Shown: in pieces, positions 1 to 11,900 of the stretch
Layout: each line of letters opens with the position of its first letter
Numbering within the stretch: the first letter of the stretch is position 1
Assembly: GCA_949752795.1 (NCBI GenBank)
Contig: CATKHW010000285.1
Location: 186,001-250,000 of the forward strand
Length of the DNA: 64,000 nucleotides
Direction of reading: 5' to 3'
From: Hyperoodon ampullatus
Taxonomy: Eukaryota > Chordata > Mammalia > Artiodactyla > Ziphiidae
Made by a program: the position numbers and the translations under genes
The notes under the pieces: model-generated
The model's input: only the letters and a program-made list of their open reading frames with translations
Database searches by the model: none
What the model was told of the DNA's origin: nothing

Positions 1-1739
1 GTGTAGGTCTTGTCTATTCCATAGTTGGTTTTTGGAACGGTACCTGTGCTTATATCAAACTCTGGTTTTATGCATCACCCCACCTCTCCTTCCCCCTTAA
101 GCAGGCATAAGAGTGTTTTCCAAATGTGAGACTCTGTTCTCTTTCCTAGCTCAGTTCAAGTGTAGCCATGTTTACAGGATCTTCGTAAGTGATATCTTAT
201 GATAACTTGCTTTTTCTGTGTGACTTATTTCACTTAGAATCATCGAACCTCATTCCACTCATTTTGCTGCTACTGGTCTTATGACATTGATTTCATGGCT
301 GAGGGATATTCCATCGTACGTAAGTACCACAATTTTTTGAACCATTTTTATATTTCCTGGGATATTTAAGGTGTACCCATGTTGAGGTTCTTGTAAGCAG
401 TGCAGCCCTAAACGTTGGGGTGGCTCTGGCTTATTGATTTTCAGTTTTCCCAAGGTATATTCCCTAGACTGGAAGTGCCCTTGGCTCTGTAGCTCTGTTG
501 TTTACTTGTTTTAGGGAACACAATTCACTCCACCAGAGAGGCAGTTGGCAATTTACATCCTGCCCATCAGCATAACAATGCTCCCTGTTCTCCAGGGCCT
601 GTCTTGCCTTTCTGGTTTTTACACATTTTGCGGATGTCCCTTTTGACCGGTGGGAAGTGATACTTCTTTGTAGTGCAGATTTGCATTGCCTGCTTGCTTG
701 CTTGGCCGAAAAGGTCGTATGCATTTTCTCCTGAAAATATTCAGCAGAAAATGCAAACGCCCTTTTTCGCCAAGTGCATCATTGTCGAAGTTGTGCCCCA
801 CTTCTTGTGCTTTAAAGGCGATTCCAACATACCTCTTGAAATCTGTTTCCTGCTATTCTGCCTCGATTTCAACTCCGCCTCGATGCCTTCCCTCAACAGA
901 TTTTTGGATGATAGTTGTCCTTTATTACTCTTCCAGTTTGTGAATTGCTGTGCCCTGAGCCCCATTTTTCAACTCATTTTTTGTGAGCTGACCGCAAGTC
1001 CAAAATTTTGGTTCAGGACCTCTACTTGTTCCCCGTGGGTGGCTGAGACTTTGGTTAATTCTTCTTTCTCCCGTGAAATTAGAGTGACATGTGCCCGTCT
1101 AAATGCCTAACAGCTACTCTGTCATTGGTTCTCCCCCTTTCCTTTCATCCTCTGCCAAATTGGCAACGTGTGTGTACCAGGAGGTTAAAAGTGGTGTCTC
1201 TCCAAGTTGGGAGATTGTTAGTAAAGCAGTTGGAAAGTCAAACCGGAACACCAGGAGAGGGACTATTCGTTGAGTTTTAGAAACCATTTGTATTCACAGT
1301 GTGTCCATTCTCTAGGTTTCCTGTATATGTTATAGCTGTATTAATATTCCCTTCAACCCGCAGAGTTGGGACCCATGGAATGGGTGCCATGCATTATTGG
1401 TTTACAAGGTCTGCATTTGCTCACCCCATCTCACCAATCCTCTCAGTCCCAAGTGTCCAGCCTTATGCCACATCCAGCGGTCGTTGTAGATAGGGTCATT
1501 CCAGGTTTCATCAGAGACCCTGAAGGAATTGTAAAGAGTTTCCCTGTTTTCTTTGTTTTGTTTTTGAAATTCCTTTTGATAGTGGGTTTGAGCTGATTCT
1601 CGCTGCCATGTTTATGCCAGTCTAGAAACACTTGATTCCCTTACGGAGACATATCAATACATAGGTTTTAAGATTCTTACTAGTCAGATATATTCCTCTG
1701 CCGGAAATATGGGGTTTTGAGTCCGTTTCAGTGAGGAAC
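1..1739. repeat. 1.739 kb satellite monomer, block 1 unit 1
   Basis: First full monomer, counted from the phase point GTGTAGGTCTTG. The first ~700 bases read as a degenerate antisense L1: a 3'UTR-like stretch, then the GGCTGAGGGATATTCCATCG stretch and the GCAATTTACATCC stretch that match the antisense end of ORF2. The mariner-like palindrome is at 701-774 with 31 of 37 base pairs matching. The following ~0.7 kb (about 870-1530) is unrecognised. The unit ends in a T-rich stretch resembling an antisense L1 3' end. No open frame exceeds 145 codons and none resembles a protein. Confidence 0.9.
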
Positions 1740-3478
1740 TTGTAGGTCTTCTGTATTCCATAGTTGGTTTTTGGAACAGTACCTGTGCTTATATCAAACT
1801 CTGGTTTTATGCATCACCCCACCTCTCCTTCCAACTCTAGCAGGCATAAGTGTGTTTTCTAAATGTGAGACTCTGTTCTCTTTCCTAACTCAGTTCAAGT
1901 GTAGCCATGTTACAGGATCTTCATAAGTGATATCTTATGATAAATTTCTTTTTCTGTGTGTCTTATTTCACTTAGAATCATCATAACAGAATCCACTCAT
2001 TTTGTTTCTACTGGTCTTATGACATTGATTTCATGCCTGACGGATATTCCATCATACATAAGTACCACAATTTTTTGAGCCATTTTTATATTTCCTGGGA
2101 TATTTAAGGTGTACCCAAGTTGAGGTTCTTGTAAGCAGTGCAGCCCTAAATTTTGAGGTGGCTGTGTCTTATTGATTTTCAATTTTCCCAAGGTATATTC
2201 CCTAGACTGCAAGTGCCCTTGGCTCTGTAGATCTGTTGTTTACTTGTTTTAGGGAACCCAATGCACTCCTCCAGAGAGGCAGTTGGCAATTTACATCCCG
2301 CCCATCAGCATAACAAGGCTCCCTGTTCTCCAGGGCCTGTCTTGCCTTTCTGGTTTTTACACATTTTGTGGATGTCCCTTTTGTACCGGTGGGAAGAGAT
2401 ACTTCTTTGTATTGCAGATTTGCATTGTCCGCTTGCTTGCTTGGCCAAAACGGGCATATGAGTTCTCTCCTAAATATATTCAGGAGAAAATGCATATGCC
2501 CTTTTTGGCCAAGTGCATCATTGTCGAAGTTGTGCCCCTTTTCCTGTGCTTTAAAGGCGATTCCAACGTACCTCTTGAAATCTGTTTCCTGCTATTCTGC
2601 CTAGCTTTCAAGTCTACCTCGCTGCCTTCCCTCAACAGATTTTTGGATGATAGTTGTCCTTTATTACTCTGCCAGTTTGTGAATTGTTGTGCCCCTGAGC
2701 CCCATTTTTCAACTCATTTTTTGTGAGCTGACCACAAATGCAAAATTTTGGTTCAGGACCTCTACTTGTTCCCCGTGGGTGGCTGAGACTTTGGTTAATT
2801 CTTCTTCCTCCCGTGAAATTAGAGTGACATGTGCCCGTCCAAATGCCTAACAGCTACTCTCTCATTGGTTCTCCCTCTTCCCTTTCATCCTCTGCCAAAT
2901 TGGCAATGTGTGCGAACCAGGAGGTTAAAGGGGCTGTCTCTCCAAGTTTTGAGATTGATAGTAAATCAGTTGGAAAGTCACACCTGAGCACCAGGAGAGG
3001 GACTATTATTTGAGTTTTAGAAACCATTCGTATTCACAGTGTGTCCATTCTCTAGGTTTCCCGTACATGTTATAGCTGTAGTAATATTCCCTTCAACCTG
3101 GAGAGTTGGGACCCAAGGAGTGGGTGCCATGCATTATTGCTTTAAAGGGTCTGCATTTGCTCACCCAATCTCACCAATCCTCTCAGTCCCAAGGGTCCAG
3201 CCTTATGCCACATCCAGCTCTCCTTGTAGATAGGGTTATTCCAGGTTTCATCAGAGACCCTGAAGGAATTGTAAAGAATTTCCTTGTTTTTTTGTTTTGT
3301 TTGTGAAATTCGTTTTGATAGTGGATTTCAGCTGATTCTCGCTGCCATGTTTATGCCAGTCTAGACACACTTGATTCCCTTACAGAGACATATCAATACA
3401 TAGGTTTTAAGATTCTTACTAGTCAGATATATTCTTCTGCGGGAAATATGGGGTTTTGAGTCCCTTTCACTGAGGAAG
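1740..3478. repeat. 1.739 kb satellite monomer, block 1 unit 2
   Basis: Direct repeat of unit 1, same phase and same length (1739). Palindrome at 2440-2513, 32 of 37 pairs matching. Differs from unit 1 by scattered substitutions and few indels. Confidence 0.9.
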
Positions 3479-5214
3479 GTGTAGGTCTTGTCTATTCCAT
3501 AGTTGGTTTTTGGAACGGTACCTGTGCTTATATCAAACTCTGGTTTTATGCATCACCCACCTCTCCTTCCCCCTTAAGCAGGCATAAGAGTGTTTTCCAA
3601 ATGTGAGACTCTGTTCTCTTTCCTAGCTAAGTTCAAGTGTAGCCATGTTTACAGGATCTTCATAAGTGATATCTTATGATAAGTTTCTTTTTCTGTGTGA
3701 CTTATTTCACTTAGAATCATCGAACCGGAATCCACTCATTTTGCTGCTACTGGTCTTATGACATTGATTTCATGGCTGAGGGATATTCCATCGTACGTAA
3801 GTACCACAATATTTTGAAACAATTTTATATTTCCTGAGATATTTAAGGTGTACCCAAGTTGAGGTTCTTGTAAGCAGTGCAGCCCTAAATTTTGGTGTGG
3901 CTCTGTCTTATTGATTTTCAGTTTTCTCAAGGTATATTCCCTAGACTGGAAGTGCCCTTGGCTCTGTAGCTCTGTTGTTTACTTGTTTTAGGGAACACAA
4001 TGCACTCCTCCAGAGAGGGAGTTGGCAATTTACATACCGCCCATCAGCATAACAATGCTCCCTGTTCTCCAGGGCCTGTCTTGCCTTTCTGGTTTTTACA
4101 CATTTTGTGGATGTCCCTTTTGACCGGTGGGAAGTGATACTTCTTTGTAGTGCAGATTTGCATTGTCCACTTGCTTGCTTGGCCAAAAAGGGCATATGTG
4201 TTATCTCCTAAATATAATCAGGAGAAAACGCATATGCCCTATTTGGCCAAGTGCATCATTGTCGAAGTTGTGCCCCTCTTCCTGTGCTTTAAAGGCGATT
4301 CCAACATACCTCTTGAAATCTCTTTCCTGCAATTCTGCCTCGCTTTCAAGCTGCCTCAATGCCTTCCGTCAACAGATTTTTGGATGATAGTTGTCCTTTA
4401 TTACTGTGCCAGTTTGTGAATTGCTGTGCCCCTGAGCTCCATTTTTCAACTCGTTTTTTGTGAGATGAACGCAAGACCAATATTTTGGTTCAGTACCTAT
4501 ACTGGTTCCCAGTGGGTGACTGAGACTTTGGTTAATTCTTCTTCCTGCCAGGAAATTAGAGTGACATGTGCCCGTCCAAATGCCTAACAGCTACTCTCTC
4601 ATTGGTTCTCCCTCTTCCCTTTCATCCTCTGCTTAATTGGCAACTTGTGCGAACCAGGAGGTTAAATGTGCTGTCACTCTACGTTGGGAGATTGATAGTA
4701 AAGCAGTTTGAAAGTCAAACGTGAGCACTAGGAGAGGGACTATTAGTTGAGTTTTAGAAACCTTTCGTATTCACACTGTGTCCATTCTCTAGGTTTCCTT
4801 TACATGTTATAGCTCTAGTAATATTCCCTTCAACCTGGACAGTTGGGACCCATGGAATGGGTGCCATGCGTTATTGCTTTAAAGGGTCTGCATTTGCTCA
4901 CCCAATGTCACCAATTCTCTCATTCCCAAGTGTCCAGCCTTATGCCATATCCAGCTGTCATTGTAGTTAGGGTCATTCCAGGGTTCATCAGAGACTGAAG
5001 GAATGGTAAAGAATTTCCATGTTTTTTTTGTTTTGTTTTTTAAATTCCTTTTTATAGTGAGTTTAGGCTGATTCTCGCTCCCATGTTTATGCCAGTCTAG
5101 AAACACTTGATTCCCTTATGGTGTCATATCAATACATAGGTTATAAGATTCTTACTAGTCACATATATTCCTCTGTGGGAAATATGGGGTTTTGAGTCCC
5201 TTTCACTGAGGAAG
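3479..5214. repeat. 1.736 kb satellite monomer, block 1 unit 3
   Basis: Third direct repeat, 1736 long. Palindrome at 4178-4251, 32 of 37 pairs; its centre differs from the usual GAATATATTC. Confidence 0.9.
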
Positions 5215-6952
5215 GTGTATGTCTTCTGTATTCCATAGTTGGTTTTTGGAAGAGTACCTGTGCTTATATCAAACTCTGGTTTTATGCATCACCCCACCTC
5301 TCATTCCCCCTTAAGAAGGAATAAGAGTGTTTTCTAAATGTGAGACTCTGTTCTCTTTCCTATCTAAGTTCTGGTGTAGCCATGTTGACATGATCATCAT
5401 AAGTGATATCTTATGATAAGTTTCTGTTTCTGTGTGACTTTGTTCACTTAGAATCATCGTACCTGAATCCACTCATTTTGCTTCTACTGGTCTTATGACA
5501 TTGATTTCATGGCTGAGGGATATTCCATCGTACGTATGTACCACAAATTTTTGAACCATTTTTATATTTCCTGGGATATTTAAGGTGTACCCAAGTTGAA
5601 GTTCTTGTAGGCAGTGCCACCCTAAATTTTGGGGTGGCTCTGTATTATTGTTTTTCAGTTTTCCCAAGGTTTATTCCCTAGACTGGAAGTGCCCTTGGCT
5701 CTGTAGCTCTGTTCTTTACTTGTTTTAGGGAACACAATACACTCCTCCAGGGAGGCAGTTGGCAATTTACATCCCGCCCATCAGCATAACAAGGCTCCCT
5801 GTTCTCCAGGGCCTCTCTTGCCTTTCTGGTTTTTACATATTTTGTGGATGTCCCTTTTGACCGGTGGGAAGTGATACTTCTTTGTAGTGCCGATTTGCAT
5901 TGCCTTCTTGCTTGCTTGGCCAAAAAAGGCATATGCGTTTTCTCCTGAATATCTTCAGGAGAAAACGAATACGCCCTTTTTGGCCAAGTGCATCATTGTC
6001 GAAGTTGTGCCCCTCTTCGTGTGCTTTAAAGGCGATTCCAATGTACCTCTTGAAATCTGTTTCCTGCTATTCTGCCTCGATTTCAAGTCCACCTCGTTGC
6101 CTTCCCTCAACAGATTTTTAGACGATAGTTTTCCTTTATTATTCTGTCAGTTTGTGAATTGCTGTGCCCCTGAGCTCCATTTTTCAACTCGTTTTTTGTG
6201 AACTGACCGCAAGTCCAAAATTTTGGTTCAGGACCTATACTGGTTCCCGGTGGGTGGCTGAGAATTTGGTTAATTCTTCTTCCTGCCGGGAAATTAGATT
6301 GACATGTGACCGTCCAAATGCCTAACAGCTACTCTCTCATTGGTTCTCCCTCATGCCTTTCATCCTCTGCCAATTTGGCAACGTGTGTGAACCAGGATGT
6401 TAAAGGGGCTGTCTCTCCAAGTTGGGAGATTGATAGTAAAGCAGTTGGAAAGTCAAACCGGAGCACCAGGAGAGGGACTATTCGTTGAGTTGTAGAAACC
6501 TTTCGTATTCACAGTGTGTCCATTCTCTAGATTTCCTGTATATGTTATTGCTGTAGTAATATTCTCTTCAACCTGCAGAGTGGGACCCATGGAATGGTTG
6601 CCATGCATTATTGCTTTAAAGGGTCTGCATTTGCTCACCCAATCTCACCAATCCTCTCAGTCCCAAGTGTCCAGCCTTATGCCACATCCAGCTGTCACTG
6701 TAGATACAGTCATTCAAGGTTTCATCAGCGACCCTGAAGGAATTGTAAAGAATTTCCCAGTTTTTTTGTTTTGTTTTTGAAATTCCTTTTTATAGTGGGT
6801 TTGAGCTGATTCTCGCTGCCATGTTTATGCCAGTCTAGACACACTTGATTCCCTTACGGAGACATATCAATACATAGGTTTTAAGATTCTTACTAGTCAG
6901 ATGTATTCCTCTGCGGGAAATATGGGGTTTTGAGTCCCTTTCACTGAGGAAG
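5215..6952. repeat. 1.738 kb satellite monomer, block 1 unit 4
   Basis: Fourth direct repeat, 1738 long. Palindrome at 5915-5988, 33 of 37 pairs matching. Confidence 0.9.
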
Positions 6953-8700
6953 GTGTAGGTTTTGTCTATTCCATAGTTGGTTTTTGGAACGGTATCTGTG
7001 CTTATATAAAACTCTGGTTTTATGCATCCCCCCCACCTCTCCTTCACCCTTAAGCAGGCATAAGTGTGTTTTCTAAATGTGAGACTCTGTTCTCTTTCCT
7101 AACTCAGTTCATGTGTAGCCATGTTTACAGGATCTTCATAAGTGATATCTTATGATAAGTTTCTTTTTCTGTGTGACTTATTTCACTTAGAATCATCGAA
7201 CCTGAATCCACTCATCATTTAGCTTCTACTGGCCTTATGACATTGATTTCATGGCTGAGGGATATTCCATCATACGTAAGTACCACAATTTCTTTAACAT
7301 TTTTGTCTTTCCTTGGATATTTAAGGTGTCCCGGATTCGAGGTTCTTGTAAGCAGTGCTGCCCTAAATTTTGGGGTGGCTGTGTCTTATTGATATTCAGT
7401 TTTCCCAAGGTATTTTCCCATGACTGGAAGTGACTTAGGTTGTGAAGCTCTGTTGTTTACTTCTTTTAGAGAACACAATGCACTCCTCCAGGGTGGCTGT
7501 TGGCAATTTACATCTCACCCATGAGCATAACAAGGCTTACTGTTCTCCAGAGCCTGTCTTGCCTTTCTGGTTTTTACACATTTTGCAGATGACCCTTTTG
7601 ACCGGTGGGAAGTGATACTTATTTGTAGTGCAGATTTGCATTGTGCAGTTGCTTGGTTGGTCAAAATCGGCGTATGCGTTTTCTCCTGAATATATTCAGG
7701 TGAAAACGCATACGCCCTTTATGGACAATTCCATAATTGTCGAAGTTGTGATGCTTTTCCTGTGTTTAAAGGCAATTCCAATATACTTCTTGAAATCTGT
7801 TTCGTGCAATTCTGCATCATTTTAAAGTCTGCCTCGTGGCTTTCCCTCAACAGATTTTTGCAAGAGAGTAGTCCTTTATAACTCTGCAAGTTAGTGAAAT
7901 GCTGTGCCGCTGTGCTCCAGTTCTCAACTCGCGTTTTTGTGAGCTGACCGCAAATCCATAGTTTTGCTTCAGGACCTGTACAGGTTCCGGGGGGGGGGGG
8001 GGGGCAGGCTGACAGTTTGGTTAATTCTTCTTCGTGACGGGAAATTAGAGTGACATGTGGCCGTCCAAATGCCTACAGCTACTCTCTCATTGGTTCTCCC
8101 TTTTCCCTTATATCCTCTGAACAATGTGCCAACTGTGCGAAACAGGTTATAGGGGTTGACTCTCCAAGTTGGGAGATTGATATTAAAGCAGTTGGAATGT
8201 CAAGTTGGAGCACAAGGAGAGAAAAAGAATTAGTAGAGTTTTAGAAACCTTTCTCCATCAGAGGGTGTCCATTCTCTAGGTTTCCCATACATGTTATAAC
8301 TGTAGTGATATTCCCATCTACCTGGAGAGTTGGGAACCATGGAATGATGGGCAGGAATTATTGCTTTAGAGGGTCTGCCTTTTCTCACCCAATCTCACCA
8401 ATCGTCTCAGTCCCAAGTGACCAGCCTTATGCCACATCCAGCTGTCGTTGTAGACAGGGTCATTCCATGTTTCATCAGAACCCCTGAAGGTATTGTGTAA
8501 GAATTAAACTGTTTTTTGTTTTGTTTTGAAATTCATTTTTATAGTGGGTTTGAGCTGCTTCTCACTGCCGTGTTTATGTCGTCCTAGGCACACTTGGTTC
8601 CTTTACGGAGACATATCAATACATAGGTTTTAAGATTCTTACTAGTCAGATATATTTCTCTGCCGGGAATTAGGGTGTTGAGTCCCGTTCACTGAGGAAG
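6953..8700. repeat. Diverged satellite monomer, block 1 unit 5
   Basis: Fifth direct repeat, 1748 long and clearly more diverged than units 1-4. Its closest relative in the window is the monomer at 39125-40865, about 32.17 kb downstream, not its neighbours. Palindrome at 7657-7728, 30 of 36 pairs. It contains a run of 16 G at 7989-8004 that the paralogue lacks. Confidence 0.85.
7989..8004 (+). repeat. G16 homopolymer tract
   Basis: Uninterrupted run of 16 G inside the fifth monomer. The paralogous position near 40157 reads GGGTGTGGGGCAGG, so the run probably grew by slippage. Length may be unreliable in the assembly. Confidence 0.85.
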
Positions 8701-8900
8701 GAGTAGGGCTTGTCTCTTCTGTATTTGGATTATGGAATGTTACCTGTGCTAATATCAAACTCTGGTTTTGTGTGTCTCCCCACCTCTCCTTTCCCCTTAA
8801 GCAAGCATAAGTGTGTTTTCTATATCTGAGACACTGTTCTCTTTCCTAATTCAGTTCATATGTAGCCATGTTTACATTCCCTTCATAAGTGATATCTTAT
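8701..8900. repeat. Truncated satellite monomer, left edge of minisatellite A
   Basis: First ~200 bases of a monomer, from the phase point to GTGATATCTTAT. There it is interrupted by the 24/25 bp minisatellite. The same truncation occurs at 40866-41065. Confidence 0.85.
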
Positions 8901-11900
8901 GTCAGAATGCACTATGGCCCTTGTCATAATAATGCTCCATGACACCTGTCATCACAATGCTCTATGCCCTGCTCATCACAATGCTCCATGTCCCTTGTCA
9001 TCACAATTCTCCACGTCCTTGTCATCACAATGCTACATGACACTTCTCATCACAATGTTACATGCTCTTGTCATCACAATTCTCCATGCACTTGTCATTG
9101 CAATGTTCCATGCCCCCTGTCATAGCAAGCTCCAAGTGTTTGTCATCACAATGCTTCATGACCTTGTCATCAAAATTCTCAATGGCCCTTGTCATCACAA
9201 TGCTCCGTGCCCTTGTCATCACAATGCTCCATGACCCCTGTCATCACAATGCTCCCTGACACCTGTCATCACAATGCTTCATGCCCCTTGTCATTACAGT
9301 GCTTCATGATGCTCGTCATCACAATTACGCAAGGTCTTCTCATCACAATGCTCCACGGTTTTGCCATCACAATTCTCCATGCCCTGGTCATCTCAAAGCT
9401 CAATGTCCCTCGTCCTCACAATTCTCCACTTCCTTGTCATCACAATGCTCCATGGCACTTCTCATCACAATGTTATATGCTCTTGTCATCACAATACTCC
9501 ATGCAGTTGTCATCGCAATGCTCCATGACCCCTGTCATAGGAAGCTCCATGCGCTTGTCATCACAATGTTTCACGACCTGGACATTAAAATTATCAGTGG
9601 ACCTTGTCATCTCAATGCTCCATGCCCTTGTCATCAAAATGCTCCTTTACGTTTGTCACAACAATCCTCCATGACACTTGGCATCACAATGCTCCGTGTT
9701 ATTGTCATCACAATGGAACATGACATATGTCATCACAATGCTCCCTGACACCTGTCTTCACAATACTCCATGACCTTGTCATCACAATGCTTCATGCCCT
9801 TGTCATCACAATGTGCCATGCCCACTGTCATCACAATAATCCATGAAACTTGTCAGACAAATGCTCCATGACCCTTTTCATCAAAATGCTCCATGAACAC
9901 TGTCATCACAATGCACCATGCCCATCATCATAATGCTTCATGCTATTGTCATCACAATGAAATCAAAATGCTCCATGACCTCTGTCATCACAATGCTCCA
10001 AACCCTTGTGATCACAATGTTCCATAACACTTGTCATCACAATGCCCCATGACGCTGGTCATCACAATTATCCATGGACTTCTCATCACAATGCCCCATG
10101 ACATTTGTCATCACAATGCTCAATACACATGTCATCACAATGCTCCCTTACTCTTGCCATCGGTATGCTCCTTGAACCCTTTCATGACAAGGCTCCATGC
10201 CTTTTTCATCACAATGATCCATGCACTTTTCATCACAATGCTCCATGCCCTTGTCATCACAATGGTCCTAGACCCCTGTAATCACAATGCTCCATGCCCC
10301 TTTTCATCAGAATGCTCCATGAGACTTGGCATCACAAGGCTCCATGGACTTCTCATCACAATGCTCCAGGACGTTGTCATCAAAATGCTCCATTCCCTTA
10401 TCATCACAATGCTCCATGACGCCTGTCATCACAATACTCCATGAACGTTTTCAGCCCAATGCTCCATGACCTTCTCATTACAATGCTCCTTGACCAATAT
10501 CATCACAATGCTCCATGACCACTGTCATCACAACGCTCCATGACACCTGACAACACAATGATCCGGTACTCTTGTCATCACAATGCTCCATTCCCTAGTC
10601 ATCACAATGCTCCATGACCCCTGTCATCACAAAACTCCATGAACATTTTCAGCCCAATGCTCCATGACACTTGGCATCACAATGATGCATGCCCTTGTCA
10701 TCCCAATGCTCCTTGACCCCTGTAAACACAATGCTCCTTGACGCTTGCCATCACAGTGCTCCTGGACACCTGTCATCTCAATGCTCCATGCCTTTGTCAG
10801 CAAAATGCTACATGACCCTGTCATTACGATGCTCTATGCGCTTGTCATCACAATACTCCATGAACCTTGGGATCACATTGCTTCCTGCCCTTGTCATCAC
10901 AATGCTCCATGTTCCTTGAAATCAAAATGATCCAAGACCTCTGTCCTCACAATGCTCCAAACCCTTGTGATCACAATGTTCCATAACACTTGTCATCACA
11001 ACGCTCCATGATGCCTTTCATCACAATACTCCATGCCCTTTTCATCACAATGCTCCATGACCTTTGTCATCATAATTTTCAATACACTTGTCATCACAAT
11101 GCTCCCTGACACTTGTCGTCAGAATGCTCCTTGAAACCTGTCACGAAAAGGCTCCATGCCTTTTTCATCACAATGCCCCATGCCGTTTTCATCACAATGC
11201 TCCATGCCAATGTCATCAAATTACTCCACAAGCTTGTCATCAGAATGCTCCCTGACCCTGTCATCACAATGCTCCAAGCCATTGTCATCACAATGCTCCA
11301 TTACCTTTGTCATCAGAATCCTCCATGACACTTGGCAACACAATGCTCCATGCCATTGTCATCACAATGGGCCATTACATATGTCATCACAATGCTCCCT
11401 GACACCTGTCTTCACAATACTGCATGACCTGGTCATCACAGTGCTCCATGCCCTTGTCATCACAATGCGCCATTCCAACTGTCATCGCAATAATCCATGA
11501 AACTTATGAGACCAATGCTCCATGCCCTTGTCATCACAATGTTCCATGCCCTTCTTATCACAATGCTCCACGACCCCTGTCATCACAATTCTCCGTGACT
11601 CCAGTCATCACAATGCTTCATGACCTTTGTCATCACAATGGTCCATGCCCTCCTCATCTACAGTCTCTGTGACTTTTTAACCACAATGCTCCATGAACTT
11701 TTCATCACAATGCTCTTTGACCCTTGTCATCACAATGCTCTATGCCTTTCTCAGCACAATGCTCCATGACCCTTGTCATCACAATGCTCCATGCGCTTGT
11801 CAGCACAATGCTCCATGACCCATGTCATCACAATGCGCCATGCGCTTGTCATCACAGTGCTCCACAATCTTGTCATCACAATGCTCCATAAACCTTGTCA

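Noticed and set aside
1245..1300. Possible CENP-B box around ATTCGTTGAG ... CCATTTGTATT in the monomer
   Set aside because: TTCG is present but the required A and CGGG positions of the CENP-B box do not line up. No convincing 17 bp match found in any monomer I checked.
1..8700. Recurring frames of 60-147 codons at fixed places in every satellite monomer
   Set aside because: They recur because the DNA recurs. They differ by frameshifts between monomers and overlap on both strands; several are translations of degenerate antisense L1 or of the palindrome.
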